NCBI GenBank assembly: GCA_020029625.1
Contig: JAIBJP010000048.1
Span: 1 to 10,867, forward strand
Origin: Actinomycetota bacterium
GTDB lineage: Bacteria; Actinomycetota; Thermoleophilia; Gaiellales; Gaiellaceae
Length of the DNA stretch: 10,867 nucleotides
Reading direction: 5' to 3'
Below the pieces are notes generated by a model, which was not told where the DNA came from, ran no database searches, and worked only from the letters and a program-made list of their open reading frames with translations. Made by a program: the position numbers and the translations under genes. This document shows positions 1-8,543 of this stretch, piece after piece (the stretch's first letter is position 1; every line of letters begins with the position of its first letter).

Positions 1-589
1 CGCCGTCGAACAGGACCTCGACGGTGACACAACGGCGGTCCTCGTTCGGCCGCAGGCTGCAGAGATCGGCCGACAGCCGCTCGGGCAGCATCGGCTCGAC
101 TCGGCCTGGCACATACACCGAGAACGCACGCTCTGCGGCATCTCGATCCAGCGGGGAGCCTGCCGGCACATAGCGGGAGACGTCGGCGATGTGCACCCAG
201 ACCCGGATCCCGTCTGCTTCCTCCCTGAAGCTGAGCGCGTCGTCGAAGTCCTTCGCCGTCTCCGGGTCGATCGTGAAGGTAAGGAGGTCGCGGAGGTCAA
301 CGCGCTCCGGCTCCATTCCTTCGGGCTCCACGGGGAGCGGCGGCGGCTCCCGCCTCACGCCCTCGTGCCACAACAACCCCTCGAGAACGGCCTCGATTCG
401 ATCAGCTCGTCCCAGGCTCCTTTCGACCCGGGCGCGCCCGCGCCCGGGTCGACGTAAGACGACAAGATCTCCGACGGACGCGTCGCGGGCGCCCTTGCGG
501 TCGACGACGACCGGCGTGCCGGCCTCGAAGAAGGGATCGCCGACGAGAAGCTTCCCGCGGCGGGCAAGCTCGGCTACGAGGATCTCCAA
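1..589 (-). CDS. rnr: RNase R/RNase II family 3'-5' exoribonuclease (RNB domain), N-terminal 196 codons, cut by window edge
   Basis: Processive 3'-to-5' hydrolysis of RNA in the cytoplasm is the family role. Reading the minus strand from TTG at 589, the frame is open to the window edge. It contains the RNB active-site motif TIDPETAKDFDDAL, with D108, D114, D116 and D117 spaced exactly like the four catalytic Asp of E. coli RNase II (201, 207, 209, 210). VHIADVSRYV and then PMLPERLSADLCSLRP follow, both typical of RNase R. Ahead of the RNB domain there are only about 100 residues, enough for one cold-shock-like OB fold. The usual helix-turn-helix and first cold-shock domain are missing. The TTG lies 4 bp after the stop of the S41 protease, so the two genes are probably coupled. 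No clear Shine-Dalgarno is seen, so the start is the weak point. Family assignment is secure; R versus II subtype is not. Confidence 0.88.
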   Translation of the reverse strand, partial: MEILVAELARRGKLLVGDPFFEAGTPVVVDRKGARDASVGDLVVLRRPGRGRARVERSLGRADRIEAVLEGLLWHEGVRREPPPLPVEPEGMEPERVDLRDLLTFTIDPETAKDFDDALSFREEADGIRVWVHIADVSRYVPAGSPLDRDAAERAFSVYVPGRVEPMLPERLSADLCSLRPNEDRRCVTVEVLFDG

Positions 590-593
590 CGTG

Positions 594-1781
594 CTAAGTG
601 GCGGCGATCTGGTCGAGCAGCGCCAGCTCTGCCGTGCGCAGCGCTTCGTCGACGTCGGTGAGGGGATCGTCGCCCACGCGAACCTTCGGCCGGATTCCGT
701 AGCCGGTCAGGTCCCGCCCGGCCGGCGTGCGGTACATGGCGGTCGTCAGCTTGAGGGCCGTGCCATTGGAGAGCGGCCGAATCGACTGAACCGACGCCTT
801 CCCGTACGTACGGCGGCCGACGATGACCGCTCGCTCATGATCCTGCAACGCGGCGGCGACGATCTCGGAGGCGCTCGCGCTGCCGCGGTTCACTGCGAGG
901 ACGAGCGGCAGCTTGGGGTAGGTCGCGCTACCGGTGACCTCGTACGTCATTTCCTCTTGATGGAGGCCCGCGACGGTGCAGACGACGCCCTCTTCGAGGA
1001 AGATCGAAACGGCTCGGACCGCCTGGTTGAGCAGCCCGCCCGGGTTGTCCCGCAGGTCGAGCACGATTCCCTGCGCCCCGCGGCGGACGAGGGACGCGGT
1101 CGCCTGACCGAGCCGCTCGGCCGTTGCGTCAGGGAAGGAGAGCAGCCTGACGTATCCGAGCTTCACGCCGTGAAAGCGGATCAGGCGAGCGCGAAGCGAC
1201 GGCAGGGTGATCTCCTGCCGGACGACCGTGACCCGCAAGGGGCCGTGATCCGCGCGGCGCAGGGTCAGATGGACGACGGTGCCCTTCTCACCCTTGATCA
1301 GGTTGAGCGCCTGATCGAAGGTGAGCTTCCCGGCGGGCCGGCCCTCGATCCTGACGATGATGTCTCCGCGGCGGACTCCAGCTTGGCGGGCCGGACCGTT
1401 CAGAGCGGACGTGACCACGAGGCCCGCGCGGGAGGGTTCCACGGTGAGGCCGACTCCGGAATAGCTGCGCGCCGTGCGGCTCTTCAGGGAGTCGTACTCG
1501 ACAGCCGTGAGGAAATCCGTGTTCGGATCGCCGAGCTCCCGGAGCAGGCCCGTGATCGTCGGCTGCTCGAGCACGGCCCTTTCGACCGGCCGGTAGTACG
1601 AGCCGGCGAGAGCCTCGCGCACCTCTTCGATCGCCCGTGGCTGCGACTCCCGGGCAGCCGTTTGCCCGCTGGTGGGCGGGAGGATGCTCGGCGACCGTGC
1701 GGTCAGGAACAGACCGAGCGCGAAGGCAGCCGCGAGCAGGAAGCTGACGAGGGCGATGCCGGCCGCGCGTCTAGGAGTCAT
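594..1781 (-). CDS. S41 family carboxyl-terminal processing protease (CtpA/CtpB-like), membrane-anchored
   Basis: A 395-residue serine protease of the Ctp/Prc family, which trims or degrades proteins outside the membrane. Residues 7-27 form a hydrophobic segment acting as signal anchor. Residues about 50-100 form the N-terminal helical part. A PDZ domain lies at about 105-178 (GVGLTV, then QAGVRRGDIIVRIEG). The protease core follows, with LDLRDNPGGLL at 241-251, SASASEI at 301-307 and GRRTYGKASVQ at 322-332. S303 and K328 have the 25-residue spacing of the Ser-Lys dyad of CtpB and Prc, and Q332 fits the third catalytic position. Length is normal for the family. The gene follows ftsX, as ctpB does in Bacillus, which suggests a role in envelope or division-linked processing, but its substrate cannot be read from the sequence. 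The ATG start has no good Shine-Dalgarno; a perfect TATAAT lies 15 nt upstream. Confidence 0.93.
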   Translation of the reverse strand: MTPRRAAGIALVSFLLAAAFALGLFLTARSPSILPPTSGQTAARESQPRAIEEVREALAGSYYRPVERAVLEQPTITGLLRELGDPNTDFLTAVEYDSLKSRTARSYSGVGLTVEPSRAGLVVTSALNGPARQAGVRRGDIIVRIEGRPAGKLTFDQALNLIKGEKGTVVHLTLRRADHGPLRVTVVRQEITLPSLRARLIRFHGVKLGYVRLLSFPDATAERLGQATASLVRRGAQGIVLDLRDNPGGLLNQAVRAVSIFLEEGVVCTVAGLHQEEMTYEVTGSATYPKLPLVLAVNRGSASASEIVAAALQDHERAVIVGRRTYGKASVQSIRPLSNGTALKLTTAMYRTPAGRDLTGYGIRPKVRVGDDPLTDVDEALRTAELALLDQIAAT

Positions 1782-1796
1782 CGTGCCGCGTGGAGG

Positions 1797-1802
1797 ATTA
1801 TA
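1797..1802 (-). promoter_or_regulatory. Candidate -10 element TATAAT ahead of the S41 protease gene
   Basis: A perfect TATAAT on the minus strand in the 37-bp gap between ftsX and the S41 protease gene, ending 15 nt before the ATG. Such a hexamer is rare by chance in DNA this GC-rich. No convincing -35 hexamer is found 16-18 bp upstream, and there is no extended -10 TG. If used, transcription would start about 7-9 nt before the ATG, giving a very short leader, which fits the absence of a Shine-Dalgarno. This is inference only. Confidence 0.35.
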
Positions 1803-1818
1803 GAGCGCGCCCGGCGGT

Positions 1819-2691
1819 CTAGATCTGCAGGAACCGGCGCAGGGTGATGCCCGATCCGGCGGCCCCGACCAGCAGGCTGACGCCGACCAGGATGATCGCG
1901 ACGAGCGGGAAGCTCAGCGCATGCACGTCGTCCTCTCGGAAGGTCGTGCTTCGGCCCTCGATCACCGGCAGCGCGAACTTCTTGGCGAGAACGAGGAGGA
2001 CCACGGCGGCGAGCGCGCCGATCAGCCCGCAGATGAGGCCCTCGAGCATGAATGGCCCGCGGATGAACCAGTTCGAGGCACCGACGAGCTTCATCACCTC
2101 CACCTCGCGCCGCCTCGAGAAGATCGAAAGGCGGATCGTGTTCGCAATCAGGATTGTCGAGGCGGCGAGGAGAATCAGGCTGCCCAGCAGGAAGATGTAC
2201 TTGATCACGTTCGTGACGGCCAGGATGCGCTGGGTCTTCTTCTCGGCGTAGTCGACCTTGTCGACTCCCGCGGGCAGGGGCTGGAGCTTGTCCGCAAGCG
2301 CCTTCACCTGATCCGGGTCCTTGGGCGTGGCCTCGAAGGCCGGAGGAAGCGGGTTCGACGAGAGGTTCTGGGTCAGCTCCGGGTACTTCGCCTTCATCCT
2401 CTTGAGCGCTTCCTCCTTCGAGATGAAGACGACGCTCTTCGTCTCGGGGAAGGTGAGAAGCTTCGACTGGACGCCGTTGATCTGCTGCTCCGTCGCCTCC
2501 TGCACGAAGAAGACCTTGACGATCACGTCCTTGCGCACGTGATCCGTCCAGGAGTTGACCCAGGAGAAGAGGGCGATGAAGAGGCCGAGCAGGAACATGC
2601 CGATGAGGACGGTCATCGTGGCGGCGACGGTCGTCGAGATGTTCGCCCCGATGGAGCGGACCGCCTCGCTGAAGAAGAGCTTGGTCCTCAT
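1819..2691 (-). CDS. ftsX: Cell division ABC transporter permease FtsX
   Basis: Membrane subunit of the FtsEX complex, which uses ATP hydrolysis by FtsE to control peptidoglycan hydrolases during division or elongation and is not known to move a solute. The 290 residues show the FtsX topology: cytoplasmic N-terminus, membrane segment at about 22-44, a large outside loop at about 45-160 (with SSNPLPPAFEA at 111-121, typical of the FtsX extracellular domain), then membrane segments at about 163-185, 214-237 and 261-283. SRRREVEVMKLVGAS at 192-206 is the family's cytoplasmic coupling motif between the second and third segments. The start ATG overlaps the ftsE stop by 4 bp (ATGA), so translation is coupled. 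No hydrolase partner gene is adjacent; the next gene is an S41 protease. Confidence 0.96.
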   Translation of the reverse strand: MRTKLFFSEAVRSIGANISTTVAATMTVLIGMFLLGLFIALFSWVNSWTDHVRKDVIVKVFFVQEATEQQINGVQSKLLTFPETKSVVFISKEEALKRMKAKYPELTQNLSSNPLPPAFEATPKDPDQVKALADKLQPLPAGVDKVDYAEKKTQRILAVTNVIKYIFLLGSLILLAASTILIANTIRLSIFSRRREVEVMKLVGASNWFIRGPFMLEGLICGLIGALAAVVLLVLAKKFALPVIEGRSTTFREDDVHALSFPLVAIILVGVSLLVGAAGSGITLRRFLQI

Positions 2692-3473
2692 TCGGCGTAC
2701 GAGCCCCGGCGCTCGTCGCGGATAACCGTCCCGTCCTCGAGTGCGATGACCCGCTTCCGCATCTTGTCGACCATCTCGCGGTCGTGGGTGGCCATGACCA
2801 CGGTCGTCCCCGTGCGGTTGATGCGGTAGAGAAGCTGCATGATCCCGACCGACGTGTCGGGGTCGAGGTTCCCCGTCGGCTCGTCGCAGATCAGGAGCGG
2901 CGGGTGATTGACGAACGCGCGCGCGATCGAGACGCGCTGCTGCTCACCTCCGGAGAGCTCGTCCGGCAAGGAATTCGTCTTGCCGGAGAGGCCGACGAGC
3001 GCGAGCACCTCCGGCACCTTCCCGCGGATGTCGCGCTTCGACTCGCCCTGCACCTTGAGGGCGTAGGCGACGTTCTCAGCCGTGGTCCGGTTCGGGAGGA
3101 GCTTGAAGTCCTGGAAGACGCAGCCGATGTTCCGGCGCAGCATCGGAACCTTCGAATTCTTGAGGCGGGCCAGCTCGCGGCCGCCCACGATGATGCGTCC
3201 GCTCGTCGGGTCGAGCTCCTTGAGCAGGAGGCGCATGATCGTCGACTTCCCCGACCCCGACGGCCCGACCAGGAAGACGAACTCGCCCTTCTCGATCACG
3301 AACGACGCCTCACGCAACGCCACGACGTGCGGCTCGTAGATCTTCGTGACGCCCTCGAAGACGATCATCGGCGCTCCGGTAGGCGTCGGGGCGGCCGTGG
3401 GTTCGCCGTTTACCTCGGTCTGCGCCGGGGCCTCGGGGGCGTCGTGGACGTGTGTGAGCTGGGTCTCCTGCAC
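2688..3473 (-). CDS. ftsE: Cell division ATP-binding protein FtsE
   Basis: ATPase subunit of FtsEX. From the GTG at 3473 the protein has 261 residues: Walker A GPSGSGKST at 70-78, Q-loop glutamine at 121, signature LSGGEQQR at 173-180, Walker B LLICDEP at 193-199, and the switch histidine H230. GCVFQDFKLLPNRT is diagnostic for FtsE over other ABC ATPases. The first 35 residues are an Ala/Pro/Thr-rich low-complexity stretch absent from ordinary FtsE of about 225 residues. An ATG at codon 36 (3366-3368) has GGAG 5 nt upstream and would give a 226-residue protein of normal length, while the GTG at 3473 has no Shine-Dalgarno. I think 3368 is the likelier start but keep the longer frame so nothing is lost. 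The gene overlaps ftsX by 4 bp. Confidence 0.95.
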   Translation of the reverse strand: MQETQLTHVHDAPEAPAQTEVNGEPTAAPTPTGAPMIVFEGVTKIYEPHVVALREASFVIEKGEFVFLVGPSGSGKSTIMRLLLKELDPTSGRIIVGGRELARLKNSKVPMLRRNIGCVFQDFKLLPNRTTAENVAYALKVQGESKRDIRGKVPEVLALVGLSGKTNSLPDELSGGEQQRVSIARAFVNHPPLLICDEPTGNLDPDTSVGIMQLLYRINRTGTTVVMATHDREMVDKMRKRVIALEDGTVIRDERRGSYAE

Positions 3474-3632
3474 CGGATGAGAAAGCGGGGGGCGCCCTGG
3501 GCGGGCGCGCCGGTTTAGGTGGCTACGAGGGCCGGAGTCTACCGCATTGGTCGGGCGACTTCTCCGCTAGCGATCCTGGCGGCGGCTTTGCCGGGCGTAC
3601 CCGGCTTCGCAATGCCTGGGATCTCTAGCCGC
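3474..3632. other. Intergenic region between prfB and ftsE
   Basis: 159 bp (264 bp if ftsE starts at 3368), the largest gap in the window and the natural place for an ftsEX promoter. It holds a hairpin near prfB (listed separately), a short palindrome CGCTAGCG at 3565-3572, a GC-rich inverted repeat GCGCCC/GGGCGC at 3492-3508, and a weak minus-strand -10-like TAGACT at 3536-3541 without a recognisable -35. No RNA gene or credible small ORF was seen. Confidence 0.5.
3590..3605 (-). terminator. GC-rich hairpin downstream of prfB (possible tail-less terminator)
   Basis: A perfect inverted repeat, GCCGGG and CCCGGC around a 4-nt loop (TACG on the transcribed strand), starting 27 nt after the prfB stop. 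No U-tract follows, so it is not a canonical intrinsic terminator. It may be a tail-less terminator or an RNA 3'-end protector separating the secA-prfB unit from ftsEX. Confidence 0.4.
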
Positions 3633-4737
3633 TTAGTTCCCGGCGGCCGCCTGCTTCAGGAGATACGCCTGGATGAACTCGTCGAGGCGCCCGTCGAGGA
3701 TGGCCTGCGTATTTCCCTCCTCGAGGTCGGTGCGGTGATCCTTGACGAGCTGGTACGGGTGGAGGACGTAGCTCCGAATCTGGCTGCCGAACCCGGTCGT
3801 CATCACCTCGCCGCGTTCGCGAGCCAGCTCCTCCTCCTTTTGCTCCTGCTCGAGCTCGGCGAGCCGGCTGCGGAGGATCTTGAGCGCCGTGTTCTTGTTC
3901 GAGAGTTGTGAGCGCTCGTTCTGGACGCTCACGACGATCCCCGTCGGAAGGTGAGTGATGCGCACCGCGGAGTCGGTCTTGTTGACGTGCTGGCCGCCCG
4001 CCCCGCTCGCCCGGTAGGTGTCGATGCGCAGATCCGACTCGTCGATTTCGATGCCGCCTTCATCGGTGAGGAGAGGGCTCACGATCACCTGGGCGAACGA
4101 GGTATGCCGCCTGTGCGCTTGGTCGAAGGGCGAGAGACGCACAAGGCGGTGCACGCCGCGTTCCGCCCTCAGCAGGCCGTACGCATTGTCGCCGGAGACG
4201 GTGAAGGTGGCCGACTTCAGCCCCGCCTCCTCGCCCGGCGAGGCCTCCAGAACCTCGGTTTGGTAGCCCCGTGCCTCAGCCCAGCGCAGGTACATGCGCA
4301 GCAGCATTTCGGCCCAGTCCTGCGCGTCGGTGCCGCCCTCGCCGGCGTGGATGGACACGACCGCATCGCCTGCGTCGTACTCGCCCGAGAACAGAGCGTC
4401 CTCCTGCACGCGCTCGAGCTGCCGCTTCAGCGCGTTGACGGCTTCCTCGACGTCGTCGAGGTCGCCGTCGTCCGAGGCCAGCTCGAGAAGCTGCGTGAGA
4501 TCCTCGGCGTCACCAGAGAGCGAGTCGTAACGGTCGCGCCGCTTCGCCAGGCGGGCATGCTCCGAGGAGATCGCCGCGGCGCGCTTCTGGTCGTCCCAGA
4601 AGCCCGGCGCCCCCATCGACTGCTCGAGCTCCGCTACCCGGGCGTTCAGGGCGTCCGGGTCAAAGGTAATCACGGACCCAGTCGAGCTGGGCCCTGATCT
4701 CCTCCATCTCCCGCTCGAGGGCGGCGCGGTCGGCCAA
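3633..4737 (-). CDS. prfB: Peptide chain release factor 2 (RF2), expressed by +1 programmed frameshift
   Basis: RF2 recognises UGA and UAA in the ribosomal A site and triggers release of the finished peptide. The frame running to 3633 contains the RF2 specificity tripeptide SPF and the catalytic GGQ in RASGAGGQHVNKTDSAVR. It opens with a GTG at 4673, but that would cut off the N-terminus. One frame over, a TTG at 4737-4735 starts 25 codons (MADRAALERE, then MEEIRAQLDWVRDYL) ending in CTT TGA C. A +1 slip on CTT continues as L25-D26-PDALNARVAEL, matching RGYLDYDAK of E. coli RF2. The joined product is 367 residues (E. coli 365), with SPF at 202-204 and GGQ at 247-249. The TTG lies 2 bp after the secA stop, with GGAG (4745-4748) 7 nt upstream, so prfB is coupled to secA. 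The frame change makes this a two-segment CDS: 4737-4663, then 4661-3633. Confidence 0.95.
4659..4665 (-). promoter_or_regulatory. prfB: RF2 autoregulatory +1 frameshift site CTTTGAC
   Basis: On the minus strand the upstream frame reads CGT GAT TAC CTT TGA C. CTT is codon 25 and the in-frame TGA (4662-4660) is codon 26 counted from the TTG start, the same positions as in E. coli. In the known mechanism, low RF2 lets the ribosome pause at UGA and slip +1 from CUU to UUU, then read GAC; high RF2 terminates there. The E. coli Shine-Dalgarno-like stimulator (AGGGGG, 3 nt before CTT) is replaced by CGTGAT here. Confidence 0.9.
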
Positions 4738-4739
4738 CC

Positions 4740-7427
<2,688 letters not shown>

Positions 7428-7446
7428 CAGTACAGGGTAGCGATCG

Positions 7447-7947
7447 TCACAGCGGGTCGATCCCGATCTCCCAGAGACGCTCGTCCAGCCGCGTCGCCCG
7501 GAGCACGTAGGCGTCGTAGCGGTCGCCAGCGGCTCGTTCGAGGGCGTCGATGCCTTCCAGGGTCGGCCTCCCGTCTACCTCCAGCGCCCGCTCTCCTTCC
7601 TGCGTGACGGTCAACATCAACTCTTCCCCTTCCGTATCGGCAGGGAACTCGGCGACCTCGATGGCAACAGCGCCGACAGCCCACATGTCTCCTTCGCGCC
7701 GGACAGTGAGCGCCCGGTAAGGCGGCTCGAGCTCGCCCCGGAGCGCCCGCGCGGCGGCGTCCATGGCGTCCTCGGGCCCGTGGAGCCCGATGAGGCGCCC
7801 GTCCGCCAGCGAGACGAACACCGCTTCGTCTCCCTTGGCCTCGGAGCGCGCGGCCGCGACCGCATCCCATTCCCGCGCACGCGCAATGCCGGAGATTCCC
7901 GCCTCGACCCAGCGAAACGTGCGCGGGTCGTTGATGTCTCCGCTCAG
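7447..7947 (-). CDS. Unrecognised small protein between hpf and secA, start uncertain
   Basis: I do not recognise this family. The minus-strand frame ending at 7447 encodes up to 166 residues from a CTG (7947-7945) that overlaps the hpf stop as CTGA. It has RTFRWVEAGI at 9-18 and AVFVSLADGRLIGLHG around 42-57, then PPYRALTVRREGDMWAVGAVAI, an acidic strand-rich part, and a C-terminus ending LDERLWEIGIDPL. It looks like a soluble alpha/beta protein with no signal peptide, membrane segment or metal motif. No ATG, GTG or TTG occurs before codon 43, where a GTG (7821-7819) has GGGAG 8 nt upstream and would give 124 residues. Codons before it still have strong third-position GC, so the N-terminal part looks coding. 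Its place between ribosome hibernation and export genes hints at a link to translation or secretion, but no function can be assigned. Confidence 0.6.
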   Translation of the reverse strand: MSGDINDPRTFRWVEAGISGIARAREWDAVAAARSEAKGDEAVFVSLADGRLIGLHGPEDAMDAAARALRGELEPPYRALTVRREGDMWAVGAVAIEVAEFPADTEGEELMLTVTQEGERALEVDGRPTLEGIDALERAAGDRYDAYVLRATRLDERLWEIGIDPL

Positions 7948-8489
7948 GTGACTCGGGGCTCGATGAGGCCGTAGTTCCCGTCGCGGCGCCGGTAGACGAC
8001 GTTGACCTCGTTTGTGTCGGCGTTCTGGAAGACGAAGAAATCGTGGCCGATCAGCTCGAGCTGGAGAACGGCCTCCTCGGGCGTCATCGGCTTGATCGCG
8101 AACTGCTTCGTCTTGACGATCACGGGGGTCTCCTCCGACGGCACGATCGGGATCCCTTCGACTCCCTGGTCGTGGTTTCCCCTCGTGGGGCCGCGCCGCC
8201 GCTTGTCGCGGTAGCGCTGCGCCTGCCGCTCGAGCTTCTCCACGAGCTGGTCGATCGAGGCCTTCATGTCGGTGGAGCTCTCGCGCGCGCGGAGCACCGG
8301 GCCTTTCGTCCAGATCGTCGCCTCTGCAACTTGGTTCTGGGAGATCGAGGGATTTTTCTCGACCTGAAGCTCGAGCTCGAGGCGGGCGGCGTCGTTCAAG
8401 TGCTTCTCGAGCTTCCCGAGCTTCTGGAGGGCGTAGTCCTTGAGCGAGTCGGTCACGTCGACGTTCTTGCCCTTGACCTGAAGTCTCAC
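7944..8489 (-). CDS. hpf: Ribosome hibernation promoting factor, long form
   Basis: Long HPF binds the 30S decoding region and joins two ribosomes into inactive 100S dimers in stationary phase or stress. The 181 residues show the RaiA/HPF N-terminal domain at 1-97 (QVKGKNVDVTDSLKDYALQKLGKLEKHL, split over 4-31, then STDMKASIDQLVEKLERQ at 72-89, followed by a basic RYRDKRRR). A linker covers about 98-122, and the C-terminal dimerisation domain about 124-181 contains KPMTPEEAVLQLELIGHDFF and VNVVYRRRDGNYGLIEP. The length is typical of the long form found in Gram-positives, as opposed to short HPF plus RMF in E. coli. The GTG start has a strong AGGAGG 5 nt upstream, so high translation is expected. 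It lies just upstream of secA, as in Bacillus (yvyD-secA). Confidence 0.97.
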   Translation of the reverse strand: MRLQVKGKNVDVTDSLKDYALQKLGKLEKHLNDAARLELELQVEKNPSISQNQVAEATIWTKGPVLRARESSTDMKASIDQLVEKLERQAQRYRDKRRRGPTRGNHDQGVEGIPIVPSEETPVIVKTKQFAIKPMTPEEAVLQLELIGHDFFVFQNADTNEVNVVYRRRDGNYGLIEPRVT

Positions 8490-8494
8490 CAGAG

Positions 8495-8500
8495 CCTCCT
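8495..8500 (-). promoter_or_regulatory. Strong Shine-Dalgarno of hpf
   Basis: AGGAGG on the minus strand, 5 nt before the GTG at 8489. It fixes the hpf start and is the strongest ribosome binding site in the window, fitting an abundant protein. Confidence 0.75.
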
Positions 8501-8529
8501 CGTGGGGGAAGCTCTGAATCTATCTCATC

Positions 8530-8543
8530 GGCCGCGGGCGGCC
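8530..8543 (-). terminator. Hairpin abutting the comF stop codon
   Basis: Inverted repeat GGCCGC/GCGGCC with a 2-nt centre, beginning at the base after the comF stop. The usable stem is about 5 bp with a 4-nt loop. No U-tract follows. It could be a weak tail-less terminator in the 54-bp gap before hpf, or a chance GC palindrome. Confidence 0.3.

Noticed and set aside
189..1847. 552-codon plus-strand open frame
   Set aside because: It lies antisense to the S41 protease and RNase R genes, whose catalytic motifs are intact on the minus strand. Its composition is Arg/Gly-rich without any recognisable domain; it is a GC-bias shadow.
3536..3541. TAGACT as -10 of an ftsE promoter
   Set aside because: It matches four of six bases and has no -35 partner at 16-18 bp; too weak to call.
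3474..3632. Possible tRNA or structured RNA in the prfB-ftsE gap
   Set aside because: No cloverleaf, T-loop or CCA-like pattern could be traced on either strand; only short GC stems were found.
4671..4673. GTG as the start of prfB
   Set aside because: It has no Shine-Dalgarno and drops the conserved N-terminal helix. The upstream TTG frame plus CTTTGAC at codon 25/26 explains the sequence better.
8490..8529. hpf promoter with TAGATT as -10
   Set aside because: It lies at a plausible distance but has no -35 element and only a partial match.
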